Source: Candidatus Omnitrophota bacterium (GTDB taxonomy: Bacteria > Omnitrophota > Gorgyraeia > Duberdicusellales > 4484-171). From it: DNA of 28,006 nt. The stretch spans positions 1 to 28,006 of the forward strand of contig JALOCC010000024.1 in assembly GCA_023227945.1 (NCBI GenBank), read 5' to 3'. This document shows positions 15,449 through 23,051 of the stretch, piece after piece; position 1 is the stretch's first letter; every line of letters starts with the position of its first letter. A program made the position numbers and the translations under genes. The notes beneath the pieces are model-generated. The model was not told the DNA's origin and ran no database searches. It saw only the letters and a program-made list of their open reading frames with translations.

Positions 15449-16044
15449 TGCTTTAGCTTCCTTTCTTTTAAAATATTAAAAAAAGACATTAAAAGGCCGA
15501 TAACTAAAAGTGCACCTGAAGGCAAAGCAAAAAGAAATATTGGCTCATACTCTTTTATCAAGGTATGGCCGAAAAATGTTCCTGAACCGAGAATCTCACG
15601 AATGCCGGAAATTAGAAGTAATGCCAAGGTAAAACCCAGCCCCATGCCCAAAGCATCTAATATTGAATTGAGTAAAGAAGCTTTTGAGGCATAAGCTTCA
15701 GCGCGTCCGAGGACAATACAATTTACCACAATTAAAGGAACATAAATTCCCAAAGCGCGATTTAGTGCGGGGCTATAAGCTTTCATGGTAAGCTCCGCGA
15801 TAGTAACAAATGTTGCAATAACAACTATATAGCAAGGAATCCTTATTTTGTTCGGCACAAGGTTTTTTATTAATGATATAATTATATTGGAACCCAGTAA
15901 AACAAAAGTAGCAGCTATCCCCATGCCAAGGCCGTTGCTCAGCGAAGTTGAAACTGCTAATGTTGGGCATAAGCCTAACGCCAGAACGAATGTGGGGTTC
16001 TCTTTAATCAGACCTTTAATAAATTCTTTTGTGTTTATTTTCAT
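15445..16044 (-). CDS. rnfE: Rnf complex membrane subunit RnfE
   Basis: A 199-residue six-helix membrane subunit, paralogue and partner of RnfA. Diagnostic stretches are ENPTFVLALGLCPTLAVST, GIYVPLIVVNCIVLGRAEAYAS and LISGIREILGSGTFFG. LGLCP and VVNCI supply the Cys pair for the intramembrane iron-sulphur centre. The ENPTF..LGLCP start separates RnfE from RnfA. It is joined to rnfD and rnfA by 4-nt overlaps, so stoichiometric coupled translation is likely. Confidence 0.95.
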   Translation of the reverse strand: MKINTKEFIKGLIKENPTFVLALGLCPTLAVSTSLSNGLGMGIAATFVLLGSNIIISLIKNLVPNKIRIPCYIVVIATFVTIAELTMKAYSPALNRALGIYVPLIVVNCIVLGRAEAYASKASLLNSILDALGMGLGFTLALLLISGIREILGSGTFFGHTLIKEYEPIFLFALPSGALLVIGLLMSFFNILKERKLKQ

Positions 16045-17003
16045 TTTCCAAAAATACGATTTTTAGTATAACGGTCAATAATAGGAGTGGTTGCGTTCAT
16101 TATTAAAATAGCGTAAGAGGCACCTTCAGGGTAACCTCCCCAAAGCCTGATAACTGCGGTAAGCACGCCACAACCAACGCCAAAAATGAGTTGCCCTTTT
16201 CTGGTTAACGGTGAAGTAACATAATCTGTGGCCATAAAAAACGCCCCCAGAATTAAACCGCCTGACAAAATAGCGAAAAGCCAATCTCCGCTAAATGCGC
16301 CTTTCGGGCCAAATATCCAGGTAAATATGGCTACCGTTAGTATGTATGTTATGGGTATATGCCAGGAAATATATTTCTTTATCAAAAGGAATAATGCTCC
16401 GGCGAGTATGGCCAATATGCATACCTCACCAATACACCCGCCGTGTTTTCCCAAGAATAAATCCATATATGAGATGCCCAATAGGGGTTTTCCTTCTTTG
16501 ATCAAAGTCAAAGGCGTAGCTGCAGTTATAGCATCATAGCCAGAAAATTTAAACCATGCTTGTGTGTTTACCGGGCTGGTAAAGTTAGTCATATATTTGG
16601 GCCATGATGCCATAAGAAATACTCTACCTACCAAAGCAGGATTAAAAATATTCTGGCCTAATCCTCCAAATATTTGTTTTCCGATAGCAACTGCTATAAA
16701 GGAGCCAGTTACGGTCAGCCACCAGGGGCTGGAAACTGGAAGATTATAACTAAGCAAAAGGCCGGTAAGCGCTGCACTTCCATCTGATATAGCAACTTTC
16801 TTTTTAGCCATCAGTTGTATTAAAGCTTCCGTGGCTATGGCGCTGATTATGCCTAAGAATATCACCCATAAAGCCCGCATCCCAAAGATTAAAACCCCGG
16901 CCATACCGGAAGGTATCAAGCTTATAAATACCAACCACATAATTTTTTCTAAAGATTCTTTTGTGTGCAGATGAGGTGAATATGATGCGGTAAGGTTTTT
17001 CAT
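16041..17003 (-). CDS. rnfD: Rnf complex membrane subunit RnfD (covalent FMN)
   Basis: A 320-residue membrane flavoprotein subunit of the NqrB/RnfD family. It begins SYSPHLHTKES and contains SDGSAALTGLLL, GGLGQNIFNPALVGR and the flavin attachment region SGYDAITAATPL, where T163 is the expected FMN-bearing threonine. The local sequence is TAAT rather than the stricter SGAT. It ends with the family's ATTPIIDRYTKNRIFG pattern. Overlaps with rnfG and rnfE are 4 nt each. Here it follows rnfG instead of preceding it. Confidence 0.95.
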   Translation of the reverse strand: MKNLTASYSPHLHTKESLEKIMWLVFISLIPSGMAGVLIFGMRALWVIFLGIISAIATEALIQLMAKKKVAISDGSAALTGLLLSYNLPVSSPWWLTVTGSFIAVAIGKQIFGGLGQNIFNPALVGRVFLMASWPKYMTNFTSPVNTQAWFKFSGYDAITAATPLTLIKEGKPLLGISYMDLFLGKHGGCIGEVCILAILAGALFLLIKKYISWHIPITYILTVAIFTWIFGPKGAFSGDWLFAILSGGLILGAFFMATDYVTSPLTRKGQLIFGVGCGVLTAVIRLWGGYPEGASYAILIMNATTPIIDRYTKNRIFGK

Positions 17004-17515
17004 TTTAAATATTTTCTAATTTCCTCGCCTTTTTGTTTTATAGATGTTATAACGCTGCTTGAAGATATGGTAGCCCCGCTTATCGTAGAAACTTTAGATA
17101 ATTCGTCAATTGATTTCTTTGCGAATCGACTGGTGAATTCTTTTTCTGTTATGCGCGTGCCTAAACCAGGGGTTTCATTTTGAGCAATTACTTTTATTGC
17201 AATTATTTCGCCATTAGGTGTCATTGCTGCCATTGTTTCTATTGCACTTGAGTACCCCTTGGCTATTGCAGTAAAAACAACACCAATAATTTCTTTTTTT
17301 GCATTGCGAGCTTTATAATATAAAATTTCCTTGTTTTCCACAATCGGTTCAAATGTGGCTGCCTGTGGCAAGACCTGCTTTAAGCTTGTTTTAATTTCGG
17401 CTTGCGCTTGGGCTTCAATGCGCGGATTGGTGATAGAATATACTCCGGAAAGAAGCCCTGCGGCAGCTATGCATATAAAACAAAGAATAAGGCTATATTT
17501 TAACATTTCTTTCAT
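17000..17515 (-). CDS. rnfG: Rnf complex periplasmic FMN subunit RnfG
   Basis: A 171-residue protein with one N-terminal membrane helix (SLILCFICIAAAGLLSG) and a periplasmic FMN-binding domain. GYSSAIETMAAMTPNGEI and NETPGLGTRI are followed by the flavinylation motif VSTISGATISS. T149 in SGAT is the site that a flavin transferase (ApbE) would modify; no apbE gene lies in this window. It lies between rnfC and rnfD with 4-nt overlaps on both sides. The common order in other bacteria is C-D-G-E-A-B. Confidence 0.95.
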   Translation of the reverse strand: MKEMLKYSLILCFICIAAAGLLSGVYSITNPRIEAQAQAEIKTSLKQVLPQAATFEPIVENKEILYYKARNAKKEIIGVVFTAIAKGYSSAIETMAAMTPNGEIIAIKVIAQNETPGLGTRITEKEFTSRFAKKSIDELSKVSTISGATISSSSVITSIKQKGEEIRKYLK

Positions 17516-18795
17516 CTGGGTATTTCTAATTTTGCGCGTTTTATTGATTGTAACAACATTCTGTTAGTCGGGCACACGTAATTGCACACTCCGCATTCTA
17601 TGCAGTCAGTAGCGCCATATAAGGCAGATTCTTTCCAAAGTTCTCTCCTTGAGGTTAAATCTATTAAGGTAGGCATAAGAGAAACCGGGCATTCACGCAC
17701 GCAGGCGCCACAACGGATACAAGGCCTTTCTGTGCCCAGTAAAACATCCTTACTTAAGAATAGAAAACCGCCCGTACCTTTTAATATAGGGTAATCAAGA
17801 CTATCTAAGGCTATCCCCATCATCGGCCCACCGCAAATTATCTTTAAAGGCGCGGTTTTAAATTCCAATATTTTTTTATCAAAAAGCTCTCGCAAGATTG
17901 TGCCGATTTTTAATCGTATATTTTTAGGCGATACCAATGCATCTCCGGCAAAAGTAACCACTCTTTCAATGAGAGGCTTATCAAGATAAACTGCTTCGTA
18001 AATAGCAAAAAACGTTCCGACATTATGAACCAGACAGCCTACATCAAGCGGCAGCCTCCCTGAAGGAACTTCACGCTTGAGTAGTGAATAGATTAGTTGT
18101 TTTTCGCCCCCCTGTGGATAGGCGGTTTTAAGTATAGCCAAAGACAAGTTGGGTAGATTATATTTTTTAAGGCTCACCGCAAGGTGCAGCTTCTTTATTG
18201 CTTCTTGTTTGTTTTCTTCTACTGAAAAAACAACATTCTTTGGCTCAATGATTTTACAAACTATTTCTATCCCTCTAAATATCGCATCGAAATTTTCTAC
18301 CATAAGCCGATAATCAGAGGCAAGATATGGTTCGCATTCACAGCCGTTTACAATTAGTGTTTCAATTTTTTTCGGCGGGTTTAATTTTACGTGGCTGGGA
18401 AATGCTGCACCGCCCATTCCCACTATTCCGGAGTCTTTGATTATTTTTAAGAGAGTTTCTTTGTCAAGGTTGTCTATTTTACTTTTCGGGGTAAATTTGC
18501 GTTCCTCTTCCTCTATTGGCTCAGCAATAATACATTTCGCTCTTTTTAATACCGGATGATACCAGTCATCAATACCTATAATTTTTGCTTTCTTTGGCGA
18601 ATGTAACCGGCTGGAAATATAGCCATCTTCAGTTGCAATCACCTGGCCCTGTTCAACTATGTCTTGCGGTTTTATGCAAACTAAGGAAGGCTTTCCCGTA
18701 TGTTGGGATAGCGGCAGGTATAGCCGCTTTGGGTTTATAAAATTTTCACAAGGCAAATTGTGTTGGGGTTCTTTGTGTTCTTCGATTTTAAGCAT
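17512..18795 (-). CDS. rnfC: Rnf complex subunit RnfC (NADH/FMN and 4Fe-4S)
   Basis: A 427-residue peripheral subunit that exchanges electrons with NAD. An N-terminal barrel-sandwich segment is followed by the NADH/FMN-binding region (GIVGMGGAAFPSHVKL, IVNGCECEPYLASDYRLM, AYPQGGEKQLIY). Two 4Fe-4S motifs sit near the C-terminus (CIRCGACVRECP and CIECGVCNYVCP). The length is typical of the short RnfC form without the long Ala-rich tail of E. coli RsxC. Its start overlaps the MFS gene end by 8 nt. It is the first rnf gene, and no promoter is evident directly before it, so transcription likely comes from upstream of the MFS gene. Confidence 0.95.
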   Translation of the reverse strand: MLKIEEHKEPQHNLPCENFINPKRLYLPLSQHTGKPSLVCIKPQDIVEQGQVIATEDGYISSRLHSPKKAKIIGIDDWYHPVLKRAKCIIAEPIEEEERKFTPKSKIDNLDKETLLKIIKDSGIVGMGGAAFPSHVKLNPPKKIETLIVNGCECEPYLASDYRLMVENFDAIFRGIEIVCKIIEPKNVVFSVEENKQEAIKKLHLAVSLKKYNLPNLSLAILKTAYPQGGEKQLIYSLLKREVPSGRLPLDVGCLVHNVGTFFAIYEAVYLDKPLIERVVTFAGDALVSPKNIRLKIGTILRELFDKKILEFKTAPLKIICGGPMMGIALDSLDYPILKGTGGFLFLSKDVLLGTERPCIRCGACVRECPVSLMPTLIDLTSRRELWKESALYGATDCIECGVCNYVCPTNRMLLQSIKRAKLEIPR

Positions 18796-20041
18796 CAGGT
18801 TTTTCTCTTAAGAAAATATACGATAAAATCATAGTTATTATACCTACCGCTATAATTATTGTAAAGGGGCTGAACTTTTCCGCAAGATAGGAAGCAATAA
18901 ACATAAAAATAATAAAAGCGATATGGATTATTATTTCCAGCGAGCTAAAAATTCTACCCCAGAATTTGTTCTCACTTTCATTGTGGATTAAAGTATTTAC
19001 GGCAATGACTACCGGGGAGGCAATCAGGCCAAGGATGAAGCAGGAAATAAAAGCGAAAAGCTTATACGGGTAAAATTTCAAAAGTGAGACAAATGTAATC
19101 AAGTAAAGGCTAGAAGAAAATAAGGAAAGGTTTATTGTTTTTTGTATGGATATATTTGAGCCGATTCTGCCGTAAAAAAGTGAGCCAATAAACAGGCCGG
19201 CTCCGGAACCAACTGCAAGCCATCCAAGCGCAAAAGTGCCGGTTGAAAGCGTCTGCTGTATAAAAACAATAAAAACAGTATACAAAGAACCGATTAATGC
19301 GAAAAGAATAAACTGTACTTTTGCTGCATAACGTGTTTCTTTGGAGCTAAATATATATTTTAACCCTTCCCGCACTTCGAAAATAAATGAATTTTTGACT
19401 TTAACGATTGCGTCTTTTCCTAATTCTAAGATGTCTTTTGGGTCAAATTTTGCCTTTTCCTGCATGCGCATCATACTTATCAATATGCCGGAAACTAAAA
19501 ATGTTATGGCGTTTATGAAAAATGCCTGTTCAACTCCCCATTTTTCAACAATCATACCTCCGAAGCCAAATCCTAAAACCGCCGCGATAGTTGCGGTTAC
19601 AGAAACCAGAGAATTAGCCATAAAAAAACTTTCCTTTTCAACTAAAGAAGGTATTACTGCCATTTTGGCGGGAATAAAAAATCTTCCAACGCAGAAAGAT
19701 AAAAAAATCAAAAAATAGACTAAAGGTATCGAATGAAATTTGGAAACCGCAATCGGTACAAGAAAAATACACAGAGAGCGTAGAAAATCGCTTGCATACA
19801 TAGTTTTTCGTTTATCCCACCTGTCAACGTAGACACCAGAAATAGGAGAAATTAAAAATACCGGTATTATCGCCAAGCTAAACATTTTAGCCAGGCCCAA
19901 GGAAGAGCCGGGATTTAATTTATAAACCAACCCAATAAGAGCCATTTGGGTAAGCCGGTCTCCGAATTGTGCGATAATCTGGCTTATCCAAAGAAATACA
20001 AAATTTTTACGCCGCAGAATTTTTAAATATCCCTGTATCAT
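18788..20041 (-). CDS. MFS transporter, EntS/MFS_3-like
   Basis: A 417-residue inner-membrane protein with about 12 helices. The start FLWISQIIAQFGDRLTQMALIGLVY and the loop-2/3 motif SGVYVDRWDKRKTM fit the MFS_3 group of drug/siderophore exporters. The GRFFIPAKMAVIPSLVEKE and NSLVSVTATIAAVLGFGFGG segments are also typical. It overlaps rnfC by 8 nt, so the two are probably translated together, which is an unusual partnership. Substrate unknown. A CTGTTAT array and tRNA-Thr lie directly upstream; no clear promoter lies between the tRNA and the gene, so read-through from the tRNA promoter is possible. Confidence 0.88.
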   Translation of the reverse strand: MIQGYLKILRRKNFVFLWISQIIAQFGDRLTQMALIGLVYKLNPGSSLGLAKMFSLAIIPVFLISPISGVYVDRWDKRKTMYASDFLRSLCIFLVPIAVSKFHSIPLVYFLIFLSFCVGRFFIPAKMAVIPSLVEKESFFMANSLVSVTATIAAVLGFGFGGMIVEKWGVEQAFFINAITFLVSGILISMMRMQEKAKFDPKDILELGKDAIVKVKNSFIFEVREGLKYIFSSKETRYAAKVQFILFALIGSLYTVFIVFIQQTLSTGTFALGWLAVGSGAGLFIGSLFYGRIGSNISIQKTINLSLFSSSLYLITFVSLLKFYPYKLFAFISCFILGLIASPVVIAVNTLIHNESENKFWGRIFSSLEIIIHIAFIIFMFIASYLAEKFSPFTIIIAVGIITMILSYIFLREKPDA

Positions 20042-20048
20042 AATATTT

Positions 20049-20142
20049 CAGAATACAGATAACAGAAAAAATCGTATTTACGACTTAAGGTGTTTTTATT
20101 TTTCTTACCATCTGTTCTCTGTACTCTGTTTTCTGTTGTCTG
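20049..20142. repeat. Inverted short-word array, CTGTTAT class, 7-nt register
   Basis: CAG words occur at 20049, 20056 and 20063. CTG occurs at 20112, 20119, 20126, 20133 and 20140. All steps are exactly 7 nt. The array sits between the tRNA-Thr 3' end (6 nt away) and the MFS start. It has the same word and layout as 13864-13923. Confidence 0.9.
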
Positions 20143-20148
20143 CTAAAA

Positions 20149-20221
20149 AGCCCACGAGAGGGGTCGAACCTCCGACCTGCGCTTTACGAAAGCGCTGCTC
20201 TACCAACTGAGCTACGTGGGC
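20149..20221 (-). tRNA. trnT: tRNA-Thr (anticodon CGT, reads ACG)
   Basis: A 73-nt cloverleaf read on the minus strand. Acceptor GCCCACG pairs with CGTGGGC, with discriminator U. The D-arm is GCTC/GAGC. The anticodon arm is GCGCT/AGCGC around loop TTCGTAA, giving anticodon CGT. The T-arm GGAGG pairs with CCTCT (one G-U) around TTCGACC. CCA is not encoded; TTTT follows. Confidence 0.97.
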
Positions 20222-20267
20222 ACTAATAACACCAAAAGCAAAATACCGAAGACTAAAGGCTATGTAG

Positions 20268-20296
20268 ATTGTAGCAAAAACAGAAGTATATCTCAA
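20268..20296 (-). promoter_or_regulatory. Promoter of tRNA-Thr
   Basis: On the minus strand TTGAGA (20291-20296), a 17-nt spacer and TACAAT (20268-20273), with an extended TGC before the -10. The predicted start near 20261 lies about 40 nt before the mature tRNA 5' end. Confidence 0.6.
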
Positions 20297-20361
20297 GCAA
20301 ACTTTTATTACTCAAAAAATAAAACCAAAAAATATTTTTTCTAAAATTGTTAAAAAAAATC

Positions 20362-20390
20362 TTGCAAGACCAATTAAATATTGTTACATT
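20362..20390 (+). promoter_or_regulatory. Candidate promoter of the polyamine cluster
   Basis: TTGCAA (20362-20367), a 17-nt spacer and TACATT (20385-20390), preceded by an A-run and TCT. The upstream block AAAAAAAATCTTGCAA is the same as that before the SpeD gene (22966). The predicted start is only about 8 nt before the nspC ATG, which has no ribosome binding site. Confidence 0.45.
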
Positions 20391-20404
20391 GATATTATAA
20401 ACAA

Positions 20405-21523
20405 ATGTCAAACAAAAATATAAATTTAACAACGCCATACTACCTAATTTACGAAAGTAAATTATTAAAAAATTTAAAAACAATCGATCACATAAAAAAA
20501 TCGTGCGGCGCAAAATTTGTTTTGGCGCTAAAATGTTTTTCTGCCTGGAGCGTCTTTCCTCTTATGCGCAAGTACTTGGATGGAACAACCAGCAGCTCGT
20601 TATACGAAGCGCGTTTAGGATATGAGAAATTTAAAAAAGAAGTCCATGCTTATAGTGTGGCATATTCATCTCGTGAAATAAGGCAGGTAAGGCGATATGC
20701 CGATAAAATTATTTTTAATTCCATATCTCAGCTTTTGATGTTTCGGCGATATGCAGGCAATACAGAAATTGGTTTAAGGGTTAATCCCGGCGTAAGCTTT
20801 TCTTGCTTTGATTTGGCCAATCCCGCTCGCCGTTATAGCCGGCTTGGCGTAACAGATAGAAAAGCATTATTTAAAATATTACCGTCAATAAACGGGGTTA
20901 TGTTTCATTTCAATTGTGAAAACAGCGATTTTGAGAATTTTTCTTCAAACCTTGATTTTATAAGCCGCAAGTATGCGGATTTTCTGAAAGAATTAAAATG
21001 GGTCAGCTTTGGCGGAGGTATTTATTTTACTAGAGGCGGTTATCCGGTGGATAAATTTTGCAAGAAAATAAATGAGTTCAGTAAGAAATTCTCCGTGCAG
21101 GTATATTTTGAACCGGGCGAAGCAGTTATTACACAATCAGCTGAGCTTGTAACAAAAGTATTGGATATCATTTATAATGGTATAGATATTGCAATAGTTG
21201 ATTCCTCTATCGAAGCACATATGCTGGATTTGCTCACCTATCGGCTTAGTGCAAAAATAAAATCCGAAGATACCGGCCGTTTCAGGTATCAGATTGCGGG
21301 CCGCTCTTGCTTAGCTGGCGATGTGTTTGGCACGTATCGGTTCAAAACTCGCTTAAAGATAGGCAATATATTACGGATTAATGATGTTGCCGGTTACACC
21401 ATGGTTAAAAAGAATTGGTTTAACGGCCTTTCAATGCCTTCGATTGTCGTAAAACGGCTAAATGGCGCAATTGATATAATCCGTAATTTTAAATATAAAG
21501 ATTTTGTAAATAGTTTATCATGA
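20405..21523 (+). CDS. nspC: Carboxy(nor)spermidine decarboxylase NspC
   Basis: A PLP-dependent alanine-racemase-fold decarboxylase that turns carboxyspermidine or carboxynorspermidine into the polyamine. At 372 residues it matches the family. Motifs are LALKCFSAWSVFPLM with the PLP lysine K43, LDGTTSSSLYEARLG, HAYSVAYSSREI, INGVMFHFNCEN, SFGGGIYFT and VYFEPGEAVI. It heads a plus-strand cluster with the matching synthase (162 nt downstream) and a SpeD homologue. Substrate choice between carboxyspermidine and carboxynorspermidine cannot be read from the sequence. With no diaminobutyrate enzymes in view, spermidine from putrescine is more likely. No Shine-Dalgarno sequence is seen; the leader appears very short. 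Confidence 0.93.
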   Translation: MSNKNINLTTPYYLIYESKLLKNLKTIDHIKKSCGAKFVLALKCFSAWSVFPLMRKYLDGTTSSSLYEARLGYEKFKKEVHAYSVAYSSREIRQVRRYADKIIFNSISQLLMFRRYAGNTEIGLRVNPGVSFSCFDLANPARRYSRLGVTDRKALFKILPSINGVMFHFNCENSDFENFSSNLDFISRKYADFLKELKWVSFGGGIYFTRGGYPVDKFCKKINEFSKKFSVQVYFEPGEAVITQSAELVTKVLDIIYNGIDIAIVDSSIEAHMLDLLTYRLSAKIKSEDTGRFRYQIAGRSCLAGDVFGTYRFKTRLKIGNILRINDVAGYTMVKKNWFNGLSMPSIVVKRLNGAIDIIRNFKYKDFVNSLS

Positions 21524-21532
21524 ACGGTTACG

Positions 21533-21563
21533 TTAATTCTTCCGCCTTCGGCGGAAGAATTAA
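21533..21563. repeat. Perfect 14-bp hairpin with TTC loop
   Basis: TTAATTCTTCCGCC (21533-21546) and GGCGGAAGAATTAA (21550-21563) are exact complements around a 3-nt loop. It lies 10 nt after the nspC stop. There is no T-run after it, so it may be an mRNA-stabilising or attenuating stem, or a REP-like unit, rather than a classical terminator. It abuts the GTTACG array. Confidence 0.8.
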
Positions 21564-21659
21564 GTTACGAAAGTTACGCAGGTTACGAAGGTTGTAATAG
21601 ATCGCAATGTTTTCAATGTAACTTTTGTAACTTCCCGTAACATCCGTAACCTTCGTAAC
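21564..21659. repeat. Inverted short-word array, GTTACG/GTAAC class, 9-nt register
   Basis: GTTAC occurs at 21564, 21573 and 21582, with GTTGT at 21591. The complement GTAAC occurs at 21618, 21627, 21637, 21646 and 21655. Steps are 9 nt with one 10. It lies between nspC and the synthase gene, ending about 10 nt before the AGGAGG ribosome binding site. Confidence 0.9.
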
Positions 21660-21685
21660 ATTATCAAGCAGGAGGATAAAATAAA

Positions 21686-22957
21686 ATGAAAAAGAATGTA
21701 CTGATTATTGGCGCTGGGGGTGTTGCCGAGGTGGCTACGCATAAATGCGCCCAGAACAATGATGTCTTAGGGGATATTTGTATCGCATCCAGGACGATAG
21801 GTAAATGCGATGCAATAATTGAAAGCGTTAAAAGAAAAAACAATATAAAAAACAAAACCAAAAAATTATATTCACGCCAGATAAACGTTCTGGATATTCC
21901 CGCTACTATAAAACTAATAAAAGAAACAAATTCAGAAATTGTAATTAATCTTGCGCAAGCTTATGTGAATATGTCGGTACTTGAGGCCTGCATCCAGGCG
22001 GGTGTTGCGTATATGGATACTGCAATACATGAAGAACCAAATAAAGTGTGCGAAGACCCGCCTTGGTATGCAAATTATGAATGGAAGAGAAAAGACCGAT
22101 GCAAAGAGGCTGGTATTACAGCAATTTTAGGTGCAGGGTTTGACCCCGGGGTGGTAAATGCTTATTGTGCGTATGCCGTTAAGCATTATTTCGATAAAAT
22201 CGATACAATTGATATATTGGATGTAAATGCCGGAAGCCACGGCAAATATTTCGCAACTAACTTCGACCCGGAAATAAATTTCAGGGAATTCAAAAAGGTC
22301 TGGACCTGGATTGACAGGAAATGGGTGATGGAGAAAGTACATTCGATAAAAAGAGTATATGATTTTCCTGTTGTGGGCAAGCAAACCGTGTATTTAAACG
22401 GCCACGACGAGATTCATTCTTTGTCGAAAAATATAGACGCTAAAAGTATCCGGTTTTGGATGGGTTTCAGTGACCACTATATCAATGTTTTTAGTGTCCT
22501 GACTAATCTTGGTTTGACATCAGAAAAGCCTATAAAAACTGCAGAGGGCGTTGAAGTAGTTCCGCTAAAAGTTCTAAAAGCGATTTTACCGGATCCCTCC
22601 TCGCTTGCTCCTAATTACACCGGCAAAACCTGCATTGGGAATCTTATCAAAGGAAAAAAAGACGGAAAAAATAAGGAAATTTTTATATATAATGTTTGCG
22701 ACCATGCTGAATGCTTTAAAGAAGTTGAATCGCAGGCAATTTCCTATACTGCGGGTGTTCCTCCGGTTGCAGCAGCTATGTTAATAGCGCAGGGCGCATG
22801 GGATGTTAAAACCATGGTTAACGTTGAAGAACTTAATCCTGACCCGTTTATCGAATTATTAAACATAATGGGTTTACCGACAGAAATTTGTGAAACCGGA
22901 ATCAAAAATTTTTTTCGTCCTGAAAGTTGCTTGAAAAAAGTTTTGAAAGTATTTTAA
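21686..22957 (+). CDS. Carboxy(nor)spermidine synthase (saccharopine dehydrogenase family)
   Basis: NADPH-dependent condensation of aspartate semialdehyde with putrescine (or diaminopropane) to carboxyspermidine (or carboxynorspermidine). The Rossmann motif VLIIGAGGVAEVATHK opens the protein, followed by INLAQAYVNMSVLEACI, YMDTAIHEEP and the family signature GAGFDPGVVNAYCAYA. The later IYNVCDHAECFKEV and AISYTAGVPPVAAAMLIA match the synthase clade rather than lysine-pathway saccharopine dehydrogenases. Length (423) is typical. AGGAGG lies about 10 nt before the ATG. The preceding nspC gene performs the next step. Confidence 0.94.
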   Translation: MKKNVLIIGAGGVAEVATHKCAQNNDVLGDICIASRTIGKCDAIIESVKRKNNIKNKTKKLYSRQINVLDIPATIKLIKETNSEIVINLAQAYVNMSVLEACIQAGVAYMDTAIHEEPNKVCEDPPWYANYEWKRKDRCKEAGITAILGAGFDPGVVNAYCAYAVKHYFDKIDTIDILDVNAGSHGKYFATNFDPEINFREFKKVWTWIDRKWVMEKVHSIKRVYDFPVVGKQTVYLNGHDEIHSLSKNIDAKSIRFWMGFSDHYINVFSVLTNLGLTSEKPIKTAEGVEVVPLKVLKAILPDPSSLAPNYTGKTCIGNLIKGKKDGKNKEIFIYNVCDHAECFKEVESQAISYTAGVPPVAAAMLIAQGAWDVKTMVNVEELNPDPFIELLNIMGLPTEICETGIKNFFRPESCLKKVLKVF

Positions 22958-22965
22958 AAAAAATC

Positions 22966-22994
22966 TTGCAAAGACTGTGAAAATATGTTATAAA
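22966..22994 (+). promoter_or_regulatory. Promoter of the SpeD-like gene
   Basis: TTGCAA (22966-22971), a 17-nt spacer and TATAAA (22989-22994). It shares the AAAAAAAATCTTGCAA block with the promoter before nspC. The leader is about 50 nt to the first ATG, or about 180 nt to the alternative start with the better ribosome binding site. Confidence 0.55.
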
Positions 22995-23051
22995 AAACTA
23001 ACTGAATTTTTTTAAAGTACGAACGAGCATTCGAAAGGCAAAAAAATAAAA

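Noticed and set aside
20149..20221. tRNA-Thr as an integration site of a mobile element
   Set aside because: No integrase, no direct repeat of the tRNA 3' end, and no mobile-element genes are visible on either side.
21533..21563. Rho-independent terminator after nspC
   Set aside because: The stem is perfect, but no T-run follows on either strand, and the next gene in the same pathway lies just downstream.
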